A DNA stretch of 64,000 nucleotides from Pyrinomonadaceae bacterium (GTDB taxonomy: Bacteria; Acidobacteriota; Blastocatellia; Pyrinomonadales; Pyrinomonadaceae). Both the position numbers and the translations under genes were made by a program. The notes beneath the pieces were generated by a model. It searched no databases. It was not told the origin of the DNA and saw nothing but the letters and a program-made list of their open reading frames with translations. Below, piece by piece: positions 52,733-61,097 of this stretch (positions are counted from its first letter, which is position 1; each line of letters opens with the position of its first letter). The DNA lies in assembly GCA_019694395.1 (NCBI GenBank), contig JAIBCC010000010.1, forward strand, positions 62,001 to 126,000, in the 5' to 3' direction.

Positions 52733-52871
52733 ATAGTTAGCAAAGGTGGAAAAGTAAAAAGGCGGAAAAGTGAAAATTTGGAAGTAATGGATGAAAGAAG
52801 AGTGGCAGTTGCAGCAGCACTCAGCAGATTTTTAGGTTGAGATGCCCGGGGTTTAATTTACACGGCAACCG
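52733..52871. other. Intergenic region upstream of pyk with one GTAAAAA-type repeat
   Basis: The 139-bp gap contains AGTAAAAAGGC at 52753-52763, a partial copy of the 14-mer at 57038. Otherwise I see nothing coding. A pyk promoter is expected here but no clear -10/-35 pair stands out. Confidence 0.4.
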
Positions 52872-53378
52872 CTACTTTTTAATTGATACTGTTCCGGCAA
52901 TGTAATCGTGTAGTGCCCGGTGTTTTTCTGTCACGATCAATGTAATTGCATTTGCTAAACTAAAGAGGAAAAATAGCGTTGCCAACCAGTATGTAAGATT
53001 TCTCGCAACCCAAATATCTACAGAACTTGCAGTGCCGTCTGTAATTTGCGGATTATTAAAATTAATTGTGAAAACCAGAGCCAGCAAGGTTGGTAAACTT
53101 CTCAACACAGATTGTAAAAAAGAGATTGGCTGTTCCGAAATATCATAAACCTTAACTTTGAGCAGCATTTTTCCCAAGGTTTGCCCGTAAAAGTTGTGCA
53201 TTAAGACGAAATATAAAAGAGACAAAAATTGAACAAGAATCTCACCCCAAAAAACGGACGAAGTTGAAAGTTCGCTTTGAATAGAAATCTTTCTAATCAG
53301 GAAACTAAGCGGGATAAATATTATACTATCGATAATTGCAGCTAAAAATCGCGCTCCGACGGTTTGATATTTGTTCAT
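52872..53378 (-). CDS. RDD family membrane protein
   Basis: A 168-residue protein with the RDD pattern. GARFLAAIIDSIIFIPL carries the Arg and Asp of the first helix, and GQTLGKMLLKVKVYD the second motif. Four helices are predicted. RDD proteins include ion-exchange and stress-related transporters; the substrate is not known. AAAGGAGGTTGAA lies just upstream and gives a strong ribosome-binding site. Confidence 0.88.
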   Translation of the reverse strand: MNKYQTVGARFLAAIIDSIIFIPLSFLIRKISIQSELSTSSVFWGEILVQFLSLLYFVLMHNFYGQTLGKMLLKVKVYDISEQPISFLQSVLRSLPTLLALVFTINFNNPQITDGTASSVDIWVARNLTYWLATLFFLFSLANAITLIVTEKHRALHDYIAGTVSIKK

Positions 53379-53408
53379 TATCTTTCAACCTCCTTCAATC
53401 TTCAAAAC

Positions 53409-53912
53409 TCAGCAACTTTCATAACAACAAGCCATTTTTCGAGGCGGTTTAGGTTTGCCCTTAACAAATTTTATCTCTTTTCTTTCTAAAGTAGGTGTTG
53501 CCTTTGGTAATGAAGCATCTTTAGGAACACTCCAAATTTCCATCACAAATTTTTGCCGAAACCCACCATTAACTAAAACAAATCTGTCGTTTGGAACTTT
53601 ATAAACCATCTTTAGGTAAAGCGGTATTTCTTTAGCTCTGTTCAAAGCATTACCAAATTTGGGTTTCTCAATTACAGTTTCATATTTTTGTGTTTTGTAA
53701 TTAAAGTTCTGATAATCTCTTTGTCCTTCGTAAAAAATTATAAAGATTTTATTTTGCGGTTTTGCTTTAATCTCATTTTGATAAACAAGGTCTAGTCTAT
53801 AATTGTCGCCACAAGAAAAATATCCAATTTCATCAATTTTCGTTGCCGCTTGTGAAAAAGCAATTTGTGAGAAAAATAAAACTGATAGAGAAAGTAAGAT
53901 GATTTTTCGCAT
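53409..53912 (-). CDS. Hypothetical exported protein
   Basis: A 167-residue protein with a signal peptide (MRKIILLSLSVLFFSQIAFSQA). Mature part is basic and Lys-rich, ending in a Cys pair (MACCYESC) that may bind metal or form a disulfide. No known family. It lies 5 bp downstream of the DUF2061 gene on the minus strand and is cotranscribed with it. Confidence 0.65.
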   Translation of the reverse strand: MRKIILLSLSVLFFSQIAFSQAATKIDEIGYFSCGDNYRLDLVYQNEIKAKPQNKIFIIFYEGQRDYQNFNYKTQKYETVIEKPKFGNALNRAKEIPLYLKMVYKVPNDRFVLVNGGFRQKFVMEIWSVPKDASLPKATPTLERKEIKFVKGKPKPPRKMACCYESC

Positions 53913-53917
53913 AGTTT

Positions 53918-54130
53918 TTATATTCGTTCTTTAATTCCCCATTTTATCCTCAGCCAAATTCGTTCGTGAAAATAGTAATCAACACTCAGCAAAATATGTA
54001 ATAAAGTTGAAAATCCGGTGGCTTCAGCAATATTTCCCACAAACCAATAGGTGCAAAAGATAGTGAGTAACCAAGCGGTTATTCGATAGCTAACGGTTCT
54101 GGCTAAAGTGCGTTGATGAGTTTCCGTCAT
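53918..54130 (-). CDS. DUF2061 small membrane protein
   Basis: A 70-residue membrane protein. RTLARTVSYRITAWLLTIFCTYW and the late VDYYFHERIWLRIKWG match the DUF2061 pattern, with two helices. ATG 54130 is preferred to a longer frame that would overlap the GH15 gene. It starts 8 bp after the GH15 stop. Function unknown. Confidence 0.75.
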   Translation of the reverse strand: MTETHQRTLARTVSYRITAWLLTIFCTYWFVGNIAEATGFSTLLHILLSVDYYFHERIWLRIKWGIKERI

Positions 54131-54138
54131 AAAACTTT

Positions 54139-56082
54139 TTAGAATTCTCTTAATTTTTTCAAATATTTCATCACGGTAGCAACAAAAGTTGAATGTGACC
54201 AAGTTAGCGGCGCAACTGAAACGCCTTCGCCGGTGATTGGATTGACCTGTTCAGCTAAAACTCCTGAGCGAAGCGCACGTTGGCAAGTCCATTCCAAAAT
54301 CTCTAATGCGCCTTTCAAATCTTCTTTTTTCCTGGCAACTGCAATTCGGTAATCAGCCAGCCAAAGTGTGCAGATGAACCACGGATTTCCGGTAATTTGG
54401 CTGGAAATCCGCATATAACCGTCATTTTCAAAACGGGCGATTCCGCCAATTGCAGTTGGAATCCAAAGTTTTTGTTCAACCTGACGCATTGTTTTCGTAA
54501 TCATTTCGTCATCAGGAGAAAATGCGCCGAAATAAAATAGCGCAAAGGTTGAAGCTCCAACCGCCGTATCTGCTTGGAAATGAACATCATCCTGACTTTC
54601 CAACGCCCGCAAAAATCTGCCGAGTTCGTTTGAAAAAAGGTGTTCGCGGATTGATTCAGTCATTTCATCCGCCGCTTTTTCGTAAAGCTCACCGCGACTC
54701 GTTTCTCCAAAAAGATAGGCAAATTTTGCCGCCGCTTTTAATCCGCCGACCAACGTTCCGCAAGTAAAAGCGTGAATTCCGCGACGATCTTCCCAGAGAT
54801 TCCAGCTTGCTTTCGGCAAACCTGTTTCCGCATCACGAAAACTCATCATAAAATCGGCACAGCGCAGAATCAAAGGACGATATAAACGACGAATGAACTC
54901 AATATCGCGGTAAAGGTCGTAATGTTCCCACAAAGCCCAAATGACCAGCGCGGTTTCGTCTTCCTGAATCGGTGTTAATTTGCGTTTTGCCCATTTGTCC
55001 CAACTCGCGTGCCAGCCTGAAGCGGGCGTGCCGTCAGGATTATATTTTTGCAAAAAATAACCTTCAGGATGAACAATTTCGCCGCAGAATCTGAAAAATT
55101 TTCGCGTCAAATGAGAATATCCGGCAAGGTCAAGCGCGTTTGCTACCAAAGCTCCGTCGCGTGTCCAGAGATAACTGTAATGGTCGGTTGCGCGTTCCGT
55201 CACATCCGAATCGTTGGCGGCTAAAATCGCGCCATCATTGTCAATCTGGGTGCGGATAATAAGCAAAGAACGTTTGTAAAGGTCAATAATTTCAGGCGAT
55301 AAACCGTCGAAATCAGTATCGTTTTTGTTGACCCAAACGCGCCAGTAGTTTTCCGTGTAATTAAGAAAATCGTTCGGCGTTTCACCTTTGATCTGAGAAT
55401 TTAATTGAGTAACTTCCTCATAAGATTTTCCTGCACAAATCCAACAAAAAAATTCGCCTGTTTCTTGCGGATTGAGTTTGAATTTAACGCAAACCGTTGA
55501 ATCTACAGAGCCTTCCGTGATTGCTCCGCCGTGTAAAGTTCCGTCTTCGGCATCGCGCCAGGTTCCTTCCATTTCCCGAAAAGCCTTGCGTCCGGTCGCA
55601 AATTCTTCAAAATTCGGTTCGGTATTGATCAAAAAATAACGGTCGCGTTTGTAATGAATCAACGCCTCGCTTTCTGGATCGTAAAATGCCGTATCACCGA
55701 TCTTGCTTTCGGAAATACGAAAATCGTGATGCAGAAAAATGCGAACATCACGCTCTCTGTCAAACAGATTGCTGACGCGCACCCGCCGCAAGAAAATATT
55801 TTCGTGACTTGCCACAGTATCGTTGGAAACGATTTCGATGCCGAGAATCAGATTGATTAAATGAACATCAGTCACGAGCGTTTCGGAAACATATTTCAAA
55901 CTCCGTGTCCATTCGTCTTCGTAAATCCACGAAAAATCGCCATCCGCCCAAACTCCAAAGCGAAAAGGGAAACCATTCGTGTGGTTTTCCTGCCCAACGT
56001 GCGGAAAATAAATGTCACGAATCTGATATTTGTCGTCAAAATTGACGAGTAATGAACCGTTGCCAACGGGAATGTCTCTCAT
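54139..56082 (-). CDS. Glycoside hydrolase family 15 protein (glucoamylase/trehalase-like)
   Basis: A 647-residue cytoplasmic enzyme. The N-terminal beta domain starts VGNGSLLVNFDDKYQIRDIYFP. The (alpha/alpha)6 barrel from about residue 270 has DSDVTERATDHYSYLWTRDGAL, LPKASWNLWEDRRG (likely catalytic-acid region) and the terminal PLTWSHSTFVATVM. The family hydrolyses alpha-1,4 glucans or trehalose. No signal peptide, so it probably recycles glycogen or trehalose. A heptamer repeat array lies directly against its start. Confidence 0.9.
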   Translation of the reverse strand: MRDIPVGNGSLLVNFDDKYQIRDIYFPHVGQENHTNGFPFRFGVWADGDFSWIYEDEWTRSLKYVSETLVTDVHLINLILGIEIVSNDTVASHENIFLRRVRVSNLFDRERDVRIFLHHDFRISESKIGDTAFYDPESEALIHYKRDRYFLINTEPNFEEFATGRKAFREMEGTWRDAEDGTLHGGAITEGSVDSTVCVKFKLNPQETGEFFCWICAGKSYEEVTQLNSQIKGETPNDFLNYTENYWRVWVNKNDTDFDGLSPEIIDLYKRSLLIIRTQIDNDGAILAANDSDVTERATDHYSYLWTRDGALVANALDLAGYSHLTRKFFRFCGEIVHPEGYFLQKYNPDGTPASGWHASWDKWAKRKLTPIQEDETALVIWALWEHYDLYRDIEFIRRLYRPLILRCADFMMSFRDAETGLPKASWNLWEDRRGIHAFTCGTLVGGLKAAAKFAYLFGETSRGELYEKAADEMTESIREHLFSNELGRFLRALESQDDVHFQADTAVGASTFALFYFGAFSPDDEMITKTMRQVEQKLWIPTAIGGIARFENDGYMRISSQITGNPWFICTLWLADYRIAVARKKEDLKGALEILEWTCQRALRSGVLAEQVNPITGEGVSVAPLTWSHSTFVATVMKYLKKLREF

Positions 56083-56116
56083 TTGGATTTTAGATTTTGG
56101 ATTTTGGATTTTGGAT
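56082..56116. repeat. TTTGGAT heptamer tandem repeat (5 units)
   Basis: TTTGGAT, TTTAGAT, then three TTTGGAT units run head to tail. The array touches the GH15 start codon and forms the final codons and stop of the small gene at 56090. On the minus strand the unit reads ATCCAAA. Confidence 0.85.
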
Positions 56117-56506
56117 TATCATTTTACGGGTTTCAGAAATAATATTTTTCGTGATTTCTGAAAAGACTTCAGATTCTTCAATTTTAATTTTGTTTTCCAT
56201 ATCTTTTAAGACAAAATCCTTACCTTTTTCAAAAGGTTTCCAGCCTTTCAAAATTGCATAATCAATAGCTTGTCTAACAATTTTGGGAGATAAATTCCAA
56301 TTTGGAGTTTTAATGTTTTGATCCTCAACAAATTGCTTAAAATAATACCAAAAATCTTTATACTCAAATTCACAGATAAGACGAGAATGAGCCTTTTCTT
56401 CGGTCATTATTGTTAGGCGCAAAATATCAGTTCGGAAGTCAGAAATCCAATAAAAGACATCTTTTCCAAGAGTAATTTTACGTTTTCCTTTATTGCTAAA
56501 AGCCAT
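56090..56506 (-). CDS. Hypothetical protein
   Basis: A 138-residue soluble protein with no recognised domain. It has an aromatic N-terminal half (GKDVFYWISDFRTDIL, EFEYKDFWYYFKQF) and an acidic C-terminal half. The last residues (QNPKSKI) are encoded by the TTTGGAT repeat array, so the reading frame has run into repeat sequence. It lies 2 bp downstream of the TlpA-like gene. Confidence 0.6.
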   Translation of the reverse strand: MAFSNKGKRKITLGKDVFYWISDFRTDILRLTIMTEEKAHSRLICEFEYKDFWYYFKQFVEDQNIKTPNWNLSPKIVRQAIDYAILKGWKPFEKGKDFVLKDMENKIKIEESEVFSEITKNIISETRKMIIQNPKSKI

Positions 56507-56508
56507 TT

Positions 56509-57081
56509 TTATTTTGAATTTACCGCTTTTTCAACCGCTGCATCCAAATCTTTTTTGATGTCGGGACTAAATCCGGTAAATTTGCTGACTAAATTACCTT
56601 TTCTGTCAAAAATTGCGGTTTGCGGAATCGTGTCGTCGTTGCCGAAAATAAAGCGGATCAATTGGTCTTCGGGTGTTGCCAACGGATAATCAATTTTCAA
56701 TCGTTCGGCAAAAGCGGGAACTTGCGGACGGTCTTCATCTCCGCCGACGTGCAAGCCGATAACTTCCAGATTTTCTTTGCCGTATTTTTTCTGTAATTCT
56801 TTCAGATGCGGAATTTCTTCTATGCAGGGCGGGCAGTAAGTCGCCCAAAAATCAAGAATGACGGCTTTTCCTTGCAGCTCTTTTAATTTCTGCGTTTGTC
56901 CGTCAAATTTTGCCCAAAACATCTCTTCAATCGGTTTGCTTGGCGGCATCGGCGCATTGGTTTGCGGCACATTATTGATAGAAACCGGAGTTTTTGAAAC
57001 AGTGACAGGAGCCGCTGCCGGACGGCATGCTGATGCAAGTAAAAAGGCAAAAGTAAAAAGGCAAAAAGCAAAAAGTCGCAT
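56509..57081 (-). CDS. TlpA-family thiol-disulfide oxidoreductase lipoprotein
   Basis: A 190-residue thioredoxin-fold lipoprotein. LLASAC gives the lipobox (Cys19). WATYCPPCIEEIPHL carries the CPPC redox site (83-86), in the context typical of TlpA/ResA/AhpC-TSA proteins, followed by VIGLHVGGDEDR and the cis-Pro region TIPQTAIFD. It would reduce or guard thiols in the periplasm. The signal peptide is encoded by tandem AGTAAAAAGGCAAA repeats read on the opposite strand, which is unusual. Confidence 0.88.
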   Translation of the reverse strand: MRLFAFCLFTFAFLLASACRPAAAPVTVSKTPVSINNVPQTNAPMPPSKPIEEMFWAKFDGQTQKLKELQGKAVILDFWATYCPPCIEEIPHLKELQKKYGKENLEVIGLHVGGDEDRPQVPAFAERLKIDYPLATPEDQLIRFIFGNDDTIPQTAIFDRKGNLVSKFTGFSPDIKKDLDAAVEKAVNSK

Positions 57082-57168
57082 AATTGTTTATGGTAAATCG
57101 GAAAGCATTAATTGTAAAAGCAAATCTTAGGGCTTTACCTTTTACCTTTTACCTTTTACCTTTTTACT
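57038..57168. repeat. GTAAAAA/TTTTACC repeat cluster between divergent genes
   Basis: 57038-57051 and 57052-57065 are identical 14-mers (AGTAAAAAGGCAAA). After a short spacer, CTTTACC plus three TTTTACC units (57133-57160) and TTTTTACTT run up to the GTG at 57170. The two arrays are inverse in orientation and flank the 88-bp intergenic region. Confidence 0.8.
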
Positions 57169-57169
57169 T

Positions 57170-57742
57170 GTGAAGTTTTATCCGGCAAAAATCTCAAAAT
57201 ACTTTTCCAATCCAAACAATGCAGGCAGAGCCAAATTTGCCAATGCCGTTGGAACGAACGCAACTTTTGTCTGCGGATGTGCGTTGCGATTCACTTTACG
57301 GATTGAAAACAGAAAAATTGTCGAAGCAAAATTTCAAACCAACGGTTGCGGATTTATGATCGCTGCGGCTGAAATTTTGACGGAAATTATTACGGGAAAA
57401 GAACTTGGAGAGCTTCACGGACTTGAAGATTTAGAAACTCAAATAACTGAAAAACTTGAAGAATTTCCCGAAAGTCGCCGCTATTGCCGAACCCTTGCCA
57501 TCGAAACTTTGCACGCCGCTTTTAATGATTTCCGTTCTGCCCAGCTTGAAGAATGGTCAGGTGAAAAGGCTCTCATTTGCACCTGTTTCGGCGTTTCTGA
57601 GGAAACCATCGAAAAAGTAATAGCCGAAAATCATTGTGAAACCGTCGAGGAAGTTTCCCAAAAATGTAATGCGGGAAACGGCTGCGGTTCGTGTCAGCCT
57701 TTGATTCAGGAAATTATTGATTCAAATCCAAATATGCTATAA
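57170..57742 (+). CDS. IscU-like scaffold fused to BFD-like [2Fe-2S] domain (NifU N-terminal type)
   Basis: A 190-residue iron-sulfur protein. Residues 1 to about 125 are an IscU/NifU-N scaffold with Cys35, Cys60 (TNGCGFMIA) and Cys106. Residues about 134-185 are a BFD-like ferredoxin domain with Cys137, Cys139, Cys172 and Cys175. The C-terminal Nfu domain of full NifU is absent. The scaffold's usual CGD reads CGC (35-37), replacing the conserved Asp by Cys. It likely assembles or carries [2Fe-2S] clusters. GTG start; no cysteine desulfurase gene is adjacent. Confidence 0.87.
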   Translation: MKFYPAKISKYFSNPNNAGRAKFANAVGTNATFVCGCALRFTLRIENRKIVEAKFQTNGCGFMIAAAEILTEIITGKELGELHGLEDLETQITEKLEEFPESRRYCRTLAIETLHAAFNDFRSAQLEEWSGEKALICTCFGVSEETIEKVIAENHCETVEEVSQKCNAGNGCGSCQPLIQEIIDSNPNML

Positions 57743-57743
57743 T
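57735..57743 (+). promoter_or_regulatory. Extended -10 promoter before the CorC-type transporter
   Basis: TGCTATAAT (57735-57743) overlaps the end of the preceding gene and lies 17 bases before the ATG at 57761. It is identical to the nonamer at 29908. Confidence 0.5.
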
Positions 57744-57760
57744 TTTCCTCGTTTTAATTT

Positions 57761-59128
57761 ATGGACGAACCTGCGAGTAGCTTTTTAGCTTTTTTCTTTG
57801 CCGGCGAAGAGCCGATTACATTCACCACGGCAGCCATTGAGATTTTGTTGATGTTTGTTCTGGTTGCGCTTAACGGTTTTTTTGTTGCCGCCGAATTTTC
57901 TTTAGTTTCAGCGCGTAAAACACGACTTAAAGCCAAAGCTGATGAGGGCAGTAGTGGAGCTAAAGCCGCGCTTCGACTGCTCGAAAATCCGACGCTTTTT
58001 ATTTCTGCGGTTCAGCTTGGTGTGACCTTGGCTTCATTGGCATTGGGTTTGGTTGGTGAACCGACCATTTCCAGAATCATTGAGCCGTTTGCCGAAAAAA
58101 TCGCCAGCGAAGGCACGGTTGGATACGTTGTTCACGTCATTGCGATTGTTATTTCTTTCACGCTGGTTACTTTTTTACATATCGTTTTTGGTGAATTAGT
58201 GCCGAAAATGTTTGCGCTCGAACGTGCCGAATTTTTTGCGACTGTTGCGGCTTTACCACTGGAACTTTTTGCAAAGGTTTTTTCGCCGTTGCTCTGGGTT
58301 TTCAACAAAGTCGGCGGTGCAATCGGCAAACTTTTGGGATTAAAAGCCTCGTTGGAAGAAAGCGGAGTTTATACCGAAGACGAAATTATCCAGCTCGTTA
58401 AACTGTCGCACGAAAGCGGACATTTGAACGAAGAAGAAGAAGAACTCATCAACAAAGTTTTTGAATTTTCCGACACGACCGTTAAAGAAGCGATGATTCC
58501 GCGCACCGAAATCGTTGCAATCCCGATTACTTCAAATTTGGAAGATATTGCCAAGGCTTTTCGTCAATACGGCTATTCGCGCTTGCCCGTTTACGGCGAA
58601 TCTCTGGACGATATCAAAGGCGTTTTGCACAGCAAAGACGTGATGCAGTATTTTCTGGTCAAATCGCGTTTGTTCAAAATCGAAAAAGTTCTGAAACCGC
58701 CGTTTTATGTGGTTGACACAGCAAAACTGGAAGAAGTTTTGCGCCAGATGCAAAAAGGAAAATCGCATTTTGGCTTTGTAGTTGACGAACACGGCGGAGT
58801 TGAGGGAATCATCACGCTCGAAGACCTTTTGGAAGAAATTGTCGGTGATATTTCGGACGAACACGACGAAGAAGTGACCGAACAGATCAAAGAACAATCT
58901 GATGGAACTTTCCTGTTAGACGGAAATTTGGTCGTGCGTGATTTGAACCGCCGGATGAATATGAATCTTCCGATTTCCGAATCTTACACTACTATTGCCG
59001 GATTTTTGATGAGCGAAGCGGGACAAATACTTTCCGAAGGCGAGACCGTTAATTTCAACGGACATACTTTCAAAGTCGAAGAAGTTGATAAAAGGCGGAT
59101 TTTGAAGGTTAGGATGGAAAAAAGTTAA
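57761..59128 (+). CDS. Hemolysin/CNNM-CorC family transporter
   Basis: A 455-residue membrane protein. Residues about 25-210 are the DUF21/CNNM domain with several helices (LVALNGFFVAAEFSLVSARK, LGLVGEPTISRII). A CBS pair spans about 225-340 (VKEAMIPRTEIVAIP; FVVDEHGGVEGIITLEDLLEEIVGDI). A CorC_HlyC domain occupies about 365-450. The family is linked to Mg2+ or Co2+ homeostasis; older names call it hemolysin. It is translated independently of the IscU-BFD gene. Confidence 0.92.
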   Translation: MDEPASSFLAFFFAGEEPITFTTAAIEILLMFVLVALNGFFVAAEFSLVSARKTRLKAKADEGSSGAKAALRLLENPTLFISAVQLGVTLASLALGLVGEPTISRIIEPFAEKIASEGTVGYVVHVIAIVISFTLVTFLHIVFGELVPKMFALERAEFFATVAALPLELFAKVFSPLLWVFNKVGGAIGKLLGLKASLEESGVYTEDEIIQLVKLSHESGHLNEEEEELINKVFEFSDTTVKEAMIPRTEIVAIPITSNLEDIAKAFRQYGYSRLPVYGESLDDIKGVLHSKDVMQYFLVKSRLFKIEKVLKPPFYVVDTAKLEEVLRQMQKGKSHFGFVVDEHGGVEGIITLEDLLEEIVGDISDEHDEEVTEQIKEQSDGTFLLDGNLVVRDLNRRMNMNLPISESYTTIAGFLMSEAGQILSEGETVNFNGHTFKVEEVDKRRILKVRMEKS

Positions 59129-59150
59129 GTGAAGGTTGTGCTTAATTCGT

Positions 59151-59297
59151 GACTGGAGCGCAGACAACTTGTCTGCCTGTGCCAGCGGAGCGATGCACGG
59201 TGTCGCAGTTAAAACTCAATTTCTGAGTAGTGTGAGTTGAGAGTTCAGACGAGCTAACGCCGTCCGAACTGGCAAGCAAGCTGCTTGCGCTCCAGTC
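59151..59297. repeat. 147-bp palindromic element with 12-bp perfect terminal inverted repeats
   Basis: GACTGGAGCGCA (59151-59162) and TGCGCTCCAGTC (59286-59297) are exact inverses, and the match continues imperfectly over about 26 bases. Internal hairpins are GCAGACA/TGTCTGC (59160-59176), AGTTC-GACG with CGTC-GAACT (around 59242-59270), and GCAAGCA/TGCTTGC (59272-59288). No reading frame is present. It fills the gap 59129-59344 before an exported-protein gene. Confidence 0.85.
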
Positions 59298-59344
59298 AAA
59301 TAACTAAATTTTATTAAGGCAGAAATTTATTTTGGAGGTGTTTT

Positions 59345-60418
59345 GTGAAACTGAGTTTTAAGTTTTTCATCTTGCAGATAATGATTTTTGCCTTTTGTGT
59401 TTTTGGCGCAAGTTCAGTTATTGCACAGGATTTAACTAAAGAATGCGAAACTATTTATGAAAGTATTCCAATAAAAGATAAAAATATCACCATAAATGAT
59501 TATAAAAAGTATGTTGTTATTGCAAAAGAATATCTTGAAAAATGCCGTAATGTAAAAGGTCAAGAAGAAACTAGAGATTATCTTATTAAACAACTTCCAA
59601 AACTTGAAACTACTATCAGAGATATGGAACTTTACTCCCGTTTTAACGCTGCAGTTCCCAATAAAAATTGGGATGATGCGTTTGACAGTGGTCGTCAATT
59701 AATCGGTTACTATCCTGATACTTCTCTTGACATTCTACTCATTCTTGCCTCAATCGGTTTTGATAATGCCGCTGCTAATCCACCAAATGATAAATACAAT
59801 GAAGATGCCATAAATTATGCCAAATTAGCTTTGCAGAAAATGGAATCAGGCGTGACTTCGGAAAACTACGGCGCATTTACTTATACTTACAAAACTTCGG
59901 AATGTCCTAACGGAAAAGCGAATGCGAAAGGTTGGATGAATTATACAATCGGCTACATTATTTATGCTCGCCAAGGACAAAAGAAAGAAGCACTTTCATA
60001 TATTTATCAATCAACTCAGATCGGTTGCGAGACTAAAAAGTTGACTGAACCATACAGACTAATTGGGGATTGGTATTATGATGAAATTAGCAACTTAGAA
60101 AAATCCCGCTTGGAAAAAATTAAGGTTGCAGGCAATCAGGAGACAGATGAAACTAAATCAATCCTGGCATTGCAAAAAGGTTATGCTGAGCGTTCATTGG
60201 ATGCGTATTCCAGAATTTTCAAAATTTACTCGAGTGTAATCAGCGAAAATTTGACTTACAAATTTAATTTGCGAAAGAAAGTTGTAGAACTTTACAAAGT
60301 ATTCATCGACGCTGACATAACCGGACTTGATCCATATCTAAAAGATTTAGCTAACACTCCTTTTATTGATCCTGCTACGCCTGTTATTCCAAAACCGAAA
60401 AGCCAGCCGATAAATTGA
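59345..60418 (+). CDS. Hypothetical exported protein
   Basis: A 357-residue protein with a signal peptide (about residues 1-28, ending VIAQD). The mature part is mostly helical and TPR-like (DAINYAKLALQKM, KKEALSYIYQSTQIG), with a Pro-rich C-terminus. It starts with GTG; GGAGGTG lies 4 bases upstream. No named family recognised. Confidence 0.68.
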   Translation: MKLSFKFFILQIMIFAFCVFGASSVIAQDLTKECETIYESIPIKDKNITINDYKKYVVIAKEYLEKCRNVKGQEETRDYLIKQLPKLETTIRDMELYSRFNAAVPNKNWDDAFDSGRQLIGYYPDTSLDILLILASIGFDNAAANPPNDKYNEDAINYAKLALQKMESGVTSENYGAFTYTYKTSECPNGKANAKGWMNYTIGYIIYARQGQKKEALSYIYQSTQIGCETKKLTEPYRLIGDWYYDEISNLEKSRLEKIKVAGNQETDETKSILALQKGYAERSLDAYSRIFKIYSSVISENLTYKFNLRKKVVELYKVFIDADITGLDPYLKDLANTPFIDPATPVIPKPKSQPIN

Positions 60419-60452
60419 AGTTTAACGAAAACTTACATATCATTTTTTTATA

Positions 60453-61097
60453 ATGTTCACAGGAATCATCGAAGAACTCGGAAAAATCTCGGCACTGACC
60501 AAACATTCAAGCGGTGCAAAAATCCAGATTTCTGCCAAAATTGTCACCGAAAATACTAACGAAGGCGATTCGATTGCAGTCAACGGTGTTTGTTTGACGG
60601 CTTTGGAAATTACGCCGAATGGGTTTGCGGCAGATGTTTCGCAGGAAACTTTGAATCGTTCGACTTTGGGCAATTTGAAGGTTGGTGCGGCAGTTAATCT
60701 TGAACGTGCTGTCACGCCTTCGACACGTTTAGGCGGGCATATCGTGCAAGGTCACGTTGACGCGACCGGAAAGTTTTTGAGCGCAATCCAAAGCGGTGAT
60801 TTTTGGACGGTTCGCATCGGTTTTCCGAAATCAATCGGACAATATTTGGTCTATAAAGGTTCAATTTCAGTCGAAGGGATTTCGCTGACCATCGCGGAAT
60901 TAACCGATGATTATTTTGAAATTGCAATCATTCCCAAAACTTGGGAATTGACGAACTTATCAACTTTGAAAAACGGTGATACAGTCAATTTAGAAGCCGA
61001 TGTGATTGCCAAATATGTCGAAAGAATTATGCTCTACGGCAAAAAGCAAGAGGGAATTACGATGGAAAAGCTCATCGAAGCAGGTTACGCAAAATGA
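60453..61097 (+). CDS. ribE: Riboflavin synthase, alpha subunit
   Basis: A 214-residue enzyme that dismutates two 6,7-dimethyl-8-ribityllumazine molecules to riboflavin. MFTGIIEELGKI opens the first lumazine-binding repeat, with GDSIAVNGVCLT. GGHIVQGHVDATG begins the second, with SVEGISLTI as the matching motif. Length is normal. It is the only riboflavin gene in the window and overlaps the GNAT gene by 4 bases. Confidence 0.94.
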   Translation: MFTGIIEELGKISALTKHSSGAKIQISAKIVTENTNEGDSIAVNGVCLTALEITPNGFAADVSQETLNRSTLGNLKVGAAVNLERAVTPSTRLGGHIVQGHVDATGKFLSAIQSGDFWTVRIGFPKSIGQYLVYKGSISVEGISLTIAELTDDYFEIAIIPKTWELTNLSTLKNGDTVNLEADVIAKYVERIMLYGKKQEGITMEKLIEAGYAK

